Of a stretch of 37,318 nucleotides of DNA, positions 32,394 to 37,318 are shown in pieces. The position numbers and the translations under genes are program-made. Numbering within the stretch: the stretch's first letter is position 1; each line of letters starts with the position of its first letter. The notes beneath the pieces were generated by a model. The model made no database searches and was not told the origin of the DNA. It saw nothing but the letters and a program-made list of their open reading frames with translations. Source of the stretch: an uncultured Alistipes sp. (lineage in GTDB: Bacteria; Bacteroidota; Bacteroidia; Bacteroidales; Rikenellaceae). The stretch lies in contig CANPHE010000024.1 in NCBI GenBank assembly GCA_947573795.1, positions 1-37,318 of the forward strand. The letters run 5' to 3'.

Positions 32394-33353
32394 TTACCCG
32401 AAATTTACGCATAACATTTTCCCAGATGCTTTGTCAATTCCAGTTATATGAATTCTGAAATGAGCATCGATATCTACTGTAATCTCAATTTCGTGTTTCT
32501 TATCATTAACATTATCCCAATGTAATATGCCTATTGCTGGATTATCTAAGAATATAGAATTATTACCTTGCAGTATAAGTAAATCAATTATGCCTCCGCT
32601 TCCATAAACTTCAAATATCTTTGATTTCCGGGTAGGAATGGATGTATTAGCGAATACCATAGGAATAACATCACCAATAGGAGTTTGAATGTATATAGTT
32701 TGATTAGGAAGTAAAACTTCCAATAGTAGAACATCACGTATTTCTCCTCGGAGTATGTTTTTGTGGATGGCAATTCCGCAATTACATATATTTGTGAGAC
32801 CGTATAATCTTAGAACTGGTTTGCCAAAAAATCTTTCAAAATCAGCTATGTGAGATGAATTCGGATTATCAGAGATATAAATTATTTGACTAATCCGTTC
32901 TATTTTAATGTTGCCATGAATTATATTGCATACAGCCGTTATATCTTCGATATCCGATTCTGCCCAAGTAGTAAATAGGACTTCAAATACACCATCACCA
33001 ATTTCGATTATGCAAATTTCTAACAATTGCTTATCATCGGTTATAATGCATATTGTACCACAAACGTTCGATTTAGCAAAAAGTGCTAGCGCAACGCTTT
33101 GAGGTGCAGATATGCATCGTTTAAACCCTAATAGCGATTTTGTTTGGCAAATCTTATCCAATGTCCAATTATATGGTACTATCAGATAATTATCTATGAC
33201 CCTCCAAATTGAGATATTCAATTGTCTCAATTTCAATGCAAATTCAATTCGGTCAGGATAGTTTTTTTGAAACTGCAATTCCTCTGGCAGATAATTACCT
33301 TCGCCGATAATTATCTTATTTACAATTTGCTCTATGATTGTTTTGTCGTTCAT
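32394..33353 (-). CDS. Degenerate Hsp70/DnaK-like protein
   Basis: A 319-residue protein. Residues ~207-319 match the DnaK substrate-binding beta domain in order: DVLLLEVLLPNQ (DnaK DVLLLDVTPL), ANTSIPTRKSKIF (NTTIPTKKSQVF), DLLILQGN (IHVLQGE), AIGILHWDNV (SLGQFNLDGI), IEITVDIDAHFRIHITGIDK ([20 protein letters not shown]). Residues ~78-205 keep pieces of nucleotide-binding lobe II: ISAPQSVALAL, IIEIGDGVFEVL at 115-126, FERFFGKP and CGIAIHKNIL. The phosphate loop DLGGGT and the adenosine motif GGSTR are replaced (ITDDKQ, ISDNPNSS), lobe IIB is missing, lobe I is reduced to ~75 unrelated residues and the lid is absent. It therefore should not hydrolyse ATP. It may hold client peptides for the neighbouring surface proteins, but this is inference. 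Confidence 0.8.
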   Translation of the reverse strand: MNDKTIIEQIVNKIIIGEGNYLPEELQFQKNYPDRIEFALKLRQLNISIWRVIDNYLIVPYNWTLDKICQTKSLLGFKRCISAPQSVALALFAKSNVCGTICIITDDKQLLEICIIEIGDGVFEVLFTTWAESDIEDITAVCNIIHGNIKIERISQIIYISDNPNSSHIADFERFFGKPVLRLYGLTNICNCGIAIHKNILRGEIRDVLLLEVLLPNQTIYIQTPIGDVIPMVFANTSIPTRKSKIFEVYGSGGIIDLLILQGNNSIFLDNPAIGILHWDNVNDKKHEIEITVDIDAHFRIHITGIDKASGKMLCVNFG

Positions 33354-33553
33354 CTATATAAGCGAGATTATTGATGTCTAATGCTCGTCTATGTAATTAT
33401 CGAATAAGATTTATCTAATTTCATTAGAATGGTCATTAGTATAAGAACATATCAATTGACATATCACCCATGAAACAATCATAAGTCTTCGATTGACATT
33501 CCCTGTTATTAATGGGGACGTGGCGTTTCAGCCGTTTCGACCTATGTCCCGAT

Positions 33554-35074
33554 TCACCGCACGAACATGGCCTCTGCTTTCACCAATTCGGCAGAACCTG
33601 TTATCGGACTGATACCCTTGTCATAACTTATAGGACGATTCATTGTACCTCGTGTATCGGAAAGGGATATGTTACAAGACCCGCCATTGAAATCAAAAAC
33701 AAATTGGTTCGTTGATTTAATCTCCTGTCCATTCACCCTTGCTCCGATATACTTATAATTCGTATGAGGTTTATTCTTAGACGAGTATTTTACCCAGGCA
33801 TCTTGTGTAATTTTTCCATCTTGAGGAGAAAATGGGTGTTGTTCTCCTGGTGCTATCCAACGGCCGATATAATACGTGTAAATTTCATCCATCAACAAAG
33901 CTCCAGACACTTCCAGTTCGTAGCTATACGATGTCATCCTGTCCCAATCTCCTTCATTGATCGAAACGGTCGAACCTACGGAAAAGTTTGTAATCGTGAT
34001 TGAAGGCTTATATGATGGAACTTCCTGTGTTATAAACGACCTGATTTTGCTATAAAAAACTTCATTCGTAAGATTATCTTTGAAATAGGCTCGATAATAA
34101 TACTTTTTATTTTGTTTCAACCCAGATAGTATAAATTTTTCAGGAAGCGATAATTGAATAGAATTCAACATATTACCGCTTTTAATATTCTTAGACAGAA
34201 CATAATCCTCTATTATATTGGGATTAATAGTCTCTGAATAACATAATCCATAATCAAAATCAAAACTACCATCATTAGCCATGGCTTCTAAACGTCCATC
34301 TAACAAACAAACAGCAAAATTCATATCAGATACCAAAGTATCGCCAGTCAACAAACCGATTATGAATGTCGGCCCCATTTTTGACTGCTTCGATAGTTCT
34401 ACATCTCTATTTTTTGTATTTTCAAGCATATATTTCAGCCAATCATGAGGACAATTATCTATACTAGGACGCAACAACCAATCTACATAATTATATTCTT
34501 CTATTTCATAATCAAGTGTTTCTGAATAATTCATATCAATAGTAGCTCTCTGAAAATCCAACAGATTCAACATGGGTTCTACCACTGGATGTTTATTAGC
34601 TATCACTCCTACAGCATTTCTGATACCTTCATCTATGATCCAATTAGCTAATGCAAACAATATATCAGTCGTTGAAATAGCTCTCGTAGCCTTATTTTGT
34701 GAAAAATTCAATGTATCACAATACATAAAATCCTCGCAACGGCACCATAATAAAGCAACCGTATCCCCCTTATAGGAAATATTACTTTGAAAATCTTTAC
34801 ATTGCAAAAAGAAGGGGCGGCCTTGCTCATCGGACTCCATAAGAACATCCGTTTTATTAAAGTATCCGATAGATCTTTTTACCGATTTTTCATCTTGTCG
34901 TATGCATACGTAATTACTCGAATTCTCTATCACTACCTCATCCCAATAATCAGGAATATTTTTTAAATAAATTAATTTATTGGCGAATTTTATATTATTA
35001 GAATCTCCCTCTTGTTCACTGCAAGAACAAAAGAATATCAACAATCCAAATACAATAAAAAATAATTTTCTCAT
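33554..35074 (-). CDS. Large lipoprotein with FN3-like region
   Basis: A 506-residue exported lipoprotein. The signal peptide (MRKLFFIVFGLLIFFCSC) has a lipobox with Cys18 as the probable lipid site (Cys16 less likely), followed by the acidic SEQEGD, which suits surface export in Bacteroidetes. The centre is unrecognised. Residues ~320-375 (NKKYYYRAYFKDNLTNEVFYS...) read like a fibronectin-type or Ig-like domain, and a beta-rich C-terminal region follows. Very AT-rich codon use. It lies 37 bases after the FISUMP lipoprotein gene, so it is in the same operon. The 200 bases downstream to the Hsp70-like gene hold no clear promoter. Confidence 0.72.
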   Translation of the reverse strand: MRKLFFIVFGLLIFFCSCSEQEGDSNNIKFANKLIYLKNIPDYWDEVVIENSSNYVCIRQDEKSVKRSIGYFNKTDVLMESDEQGRPFFLQCKDFQSNISYKGDTVALLWCRCEDFMYCDTLNFSQNKATRAISTTDILFALANWIIDEGIRNAVGVIANKHPVVEPMLNLLDFQRATIDMNYSETLDYEIEEYNYVDWLLRPSIDNCPHDWLKYMLENTKNRDVELSKQSKMGPTFIIGLLTGDTLVSDMNFAVCLLDGRLEAMANDGSFDFDYGLCYSETINPNIIEDYVLSKNIKSGNMLNSIQLSLPEKFILSGLKQNKKYYYRAYFKDNLTNEVFYSKIRSFITQEVPSYKPSITITNFSVGSTVSINEGDWDRMTSYSYELEVSGALLMDEIYTYYIGRWIAPGEQHPFSPQDGKITQDAWVKYSSKNKPHTNYKYIGARVNGQEIKSTNQFVFDFNGGSCNISLSDTRGTMNRPISYDKGISPITGSAELVKAEAMFVR

Positions 35075-35111
35075 CTTTATTTCTCAGGTAAATTAAGAAT
35101 ATAAAATATCA

Positions 35112-36182
35112 CTATATATCACTCTTTAATACAGCTCTTACACTTCCACCATAGCTTTTCCACATAGAACTGGATGATATTTTAGAACTTGTAAATTCTA
35201 AATCATAAGCCATAGAAACTGTTTTGTACTTGGTTGATGTCATGTAATAACCATTCGTTCCACTGTTTCTCAAAGATGTCGTTTTAAATCCGGATGCTGG
35301 TAAAAATATATAATTACCATTATCTCCGAATACTTTATAGCCCTTTATTCCATTTTCAACAGTCCAGACCCAGTCGCATTTAGTCCGTAACTCATCCATT
35401 TCTTCTTTTGTCGGCATCGTCCAAGAGTTCCCAAGAAAGGCTTGTGCTACATCGTAAGGTGTCTCGCGGATATTGTCTCCAATATCTTCACAAGTGCTAC
35501 TTGAACCTGAACAATACTTGTACGTGCTCCAATTGTAGATGTCTTTCTCTTCAACTTCTCCCCATGCATAATAACCTCCATAATCTTCAGGGCTTTTTGC
35601 ACCAACATTGCAAGCCGCCCATTTCACACTCAAGCCTAAATCTGCACACTCTTTCCCGTTTACGTTTTCTGTCATGGAAAAAAGAGGAGTAAAGCCTATT
35701 ACTTGATAAGTTTCTTCGTTGTCGGTAGTTTCATAAGCGACAGCAAAAACATTCTTGTATTCATTCGAGTATATATCATTATTATTTGATTCTCCTATGT
35801 AATCAAATCCATCAAGTGTCATTTGTATATCAGCTTTTTCTTCGCCTTTTTTTGCCATTATTACAGCTGCGCATAATTTGTCGGATGAGAATTGGTAAGC
35901 AATAGTGACCGGCATTTTCTTCTTATTGAATTGTAAGATGTTTTCATCCGATGATTCTGTCAACTGGTAGCCATTCATATATTGCAGGATAGATTCCTTG
36001 GATGTGCCCCATTCCGTATTGATTTTTTTTAGTGTTTCTGTAATATCTTCTTCTGTCGGAATATAATATTCATCCAAAATATCATCAGAAGAACTACATG
36101 CAGAAATGAAAATAATCATAGCCACACTCCATAATATTTTTGTCAGATACCTTTTTACTTGTTTCTTCATAACGCTTATCAT
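35112..36182 (-). CDS. Lipoprotein with FISUMP-type C-terminal domain
   Basis: A 356-residue lipoprotein. The signal peptide ends in a lipobox ISAC with Cys29, followed by SSSDDILDE; an alternative start at residue 5 (MKKQVKRYL) at 36170 gives a more usual signal length. Residues ~175-354 are the Fibrobacter succinogenes major-paralogue (FISUMP)-like domain: ADLGLSVKWAACNVGAKSPE, YYAWGEVEEKD, SWTMPTKEEMDELRTKCDW, GNYIFLPASGF, then a terminal VRAVL. Such domains are common on Bacteroidales cell-surface proteins, function unknown. Its start overlaps the end of the BIG2 protein gene by 4 bases, implying translational coupling. Confidence 0.8.
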   Translation of the reverse strand: MISVMKKQVKRYLTKILWSVAMIIFISACSSSDDILDEYYIPTEEDITETLKKINTEWGTSKESILQYMNGYQLTESSDENILQFNKKKMPVTIAYQFSSDKLCAAVIMAKKGEEKADIQMTLDGFDYIGESNNNDIYSNEYKNVFAVAYETTDNEETYQVIGFTPLFSMTENVNGKECADLGLSVKWAACNVGAKSPEDYGGYYAWGEVEEKDIYNWSTYKYCSGSSSTCEDIGDNIRETPYDVAQAFLGNSWTMPTKEEMDELRTKCDWVWTVENGIKGYKVFGDNGNYIFLPASGFKTTSLRNSGTNGYYMTSTKYKTVSMAYDLEFTSSKISSSSMWKSYGGSVRAVLKSDI

Positions 36183-37318
36183 TTTGAAAGTTTCTTTACA
36201 AGATTATTGATAATTTTCACCCGATAATTTGTTGTTGCTTTGTCCGAACCTGATGGTGCGGAGATGACATATACGATAGTCGATGTTGTGACATTATTAT
36301 CCGTCGTAACCGTTATAGTTGCCTGTCCTTCTTTTTTCCCATAAATTTTTCCAGTGGATGTAACTGTAGCAACAGATGTATCTGATGACTTCCACTTATA
36401 CGTGGCTTCAGATTCGGAGGGTGTTAAAATCGGGATGAGAGTATAGTAATATCCAACTGATATTTTCACTTCTCGTGGTAATTGTACGGCCGTTGGGGCT
36501 CCAATTACTTTTATTGTAGCCTTTGCTGTCAATCCATTATCTGCCTTTGCAACAATAGTGGTTGTTCCCTCAGAAATACCTTTTACTGCACCCGAAGAAG
36601 TCACCGTAGCTATATTTTCATTTTCAGACTTCCAAGTAATAGAGGCTGATGCTCCGTTTGGGGTATAAACAGGTTTCAAAGACTTAGTTTTCCCTACGAC
36701 AACACTTAATGGATTTGGAGATAAATCCATTGTTTTGGCGTCGATTTTTCTGACACGAACATCGCAGAAACAAGGTGCTGCTGTTATCGGGTCGAGAGTA
36801 ATTCTTGCATATCCGGTGGCCACAGCCGTTATTTTTCCTTTACTGTCAACAGTAACAACGTCTTCATTACTTGACTTCCATGTCGGTGTCCCGTAATTAT
36901 CGCTCCGAGTGCACTTTAATGTATGTTTTTCACCAGGACTTAATTCCAAATCTGTTTCGCTAATACTTGCCGTACCTCCAACACACAATATTCTATAAGT
37001 TTTTGACCCTTGTCCTGCATGATAATTATGATCATATGAACCAAGATATTCATATACATAATTACAATTCACATAGGCAGCCCCAGAAAAGTAATGAGTA
37101 ACTTTTACTACAGCACCTGCTTCTGATCGTTCTGTAAGAGTTAGACCTTCATCGCATGACCATGTTGCACTTCTAACGTAACCAGCAGGTGGATCTAAAG
37201 AAAGAAATTCATAAGACCCCACCTCTATGTTATATTGCGCCAATAGTTTTATTGGGAATAATAATATGGGCAGGAAAACGAAATGTACAAATAGAGAATA
37301 GCATAAAAGCAGTACAAC
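36179..37318 (-). CDS. Secreted protein with three BIG2 Ig-like domains (5' end outside window)
   Basis: The frame is open to the window edge; a TTG at 37243 is not the real start because the upstream codons encode a hydrophobic stretch (LFVHFVFLPILLFPIKLLA, then QYN) that looks like a signal peptide. After an N-terminal ~90-residue domain, three BIG2 repeats follow, each with the TWKSSNEDVVTV / GKITAVATGYARI pattern: ~92-168, ~169-249 and ~250-329 counted from the TTG. The C-terminal tail is short and basic with no sorting domain visible. BIG2 domains occur in adhesins and surface structural proteins. Very AT-rich. It is the first known gene of the minus-strand cluster. Confidence 0.78.
   Translation of the reverse strand, partial: VVLLLCYSLFVHFVFLPILLFPIKLLAQYNIEVGSYEFLSLDPPAGYVRSATWSCDEGLTLTERSEAGAVVKVTHYFSGAAYVNCNYVYEYLGSYDHNYHAGQGSKTYRILCVGGTASISETDLELSPGEKHTLKCTRSDNYGTPTWKSSNEDVVTVDSKGKITAVATGYARITLDPITAAPCFCDVRVRKIDAKTMDLSPNPLSVVVGKTKSLKPVYTPNGASASITWKSENENIATVTSSGAVKGISEGTTTIVAKADNGLTAKATIKVIGAPTAVQLPREVKISVGYYYTLIPILTPSESEATYKWKSSDTSVATVTSTGKIYGKKEGQATITVTTDNNVTTSTIVYVISAPSGSDKATTNYRVKIINNLVKKLSK

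Noticed and set aside
32588..32773. Short - strand frame inside the Hsp70-like gene
   Set aside because: Out-of-frame shadow of the Hsp70-like coding sequence, which has conserved family motifs.
33512..33715. Open frame of 67 codons on the + strand
   Set aside because: Antisense to the end of the 506-residue lipoprotein gene and spacer; no supporting signals.
1..37318. CRISPR array, tRNA or rRNA gene
   Set aside because: No regularly spaced repeats, no cloverleaf with a CCA-like end and no rRNA signature were seen anywhere in the window.

Overview
The window looks like chromosome of a Bacteroidales bacterium, most likely Alistipes or a close relative in the Rikenellaceae. The grounds are Bacteroidales-type promoters (TAnnTTTG at -7, TTTG-like at -33), an Oar-like TonB-dependent receptor, a DUF2795 protein, a moderately GC-rich core, and Bacteroidales mobile-element families (DUF3871-like, LPD28-like, Arm/SAM5-type tyrosine integrase). 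No tRNA, rRNA or CRISPR array was seen.

Layout: (1) Positions 1-16071 are an accessory block, all on the + strand, of tightly packed and often ATGA-overlapping small genes. Few have a nameable function. Recognisable pieces are several Cys4 zinc-ribbon proteins, a DUF3871-like protein, a catalytic-domain-only tyrosine recombinase broken by a one-base frameshift, a 633-residue helical-repeat protein, a DpnD/PcfM-type N-terminal domain, a phage-type HTH protein, an LPD28-like domain, a stand-alone MutS domain-I-like protein, a one-pass membrane protein and an RNase HI. Three hairpins (about 3110, 4896 and 8349) may subdivide the transcript, and a strong promoter at 14827-14857 starts a last short operon. 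This resembles the cargo or maintenance region of an ICE or plasmid. (2) Positions 16441-28671 are ordinary core chromosome: TonB-dependent receptor, AI-2E/PerM-family transporter, biotin-dependent carboxyltransferase (OadA/PycB), bile-acid:sodium-symporter-family protein, nitroreductase, M48 lipid-anchored or periplasmic protease, BaiN/HI0933-type flavoprotein, a shrunken relative of a methyltransferase family, PduO-type cobalamin adenosyltransferase and DUF2795. Terminators and promoters are clear here. (3) From 28730 a second, decayed accessory region begins. An integrase cut off just after its first catalytic arginine is joined to the C-terminal part of a DinD/BRO-type protein, which indicates an internal deletion. 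Then come about 640 bases without a convincing gene, and three small hypothetical genes ending at 31887. (4) Positions 32088-37318 are a strikingly AT-rich, minus-strand cluster: an Ig-like (BIG2) secreted protein running off the window edge, two lipoproteins (one with a FISUMP-type domain), a highly degenerate Hsp70-like protein and a small membrane protein.

The most unusual item is the 319-residue Hsp70-like protein (32394-33353). It keeps the DnaK substrate-binding beta domain and scraps of the nucleotide-binding lobe II, but has lost the ATP-binding motifs, most of the first lobe and the helical lid. Other items worth attention are the stand-alone MutS-I domain, the long helical-repeat protein, the frameshifted mini-recombinase, the G9 tract inside the TonB receptor, and the integrase-DinD deletion scar.
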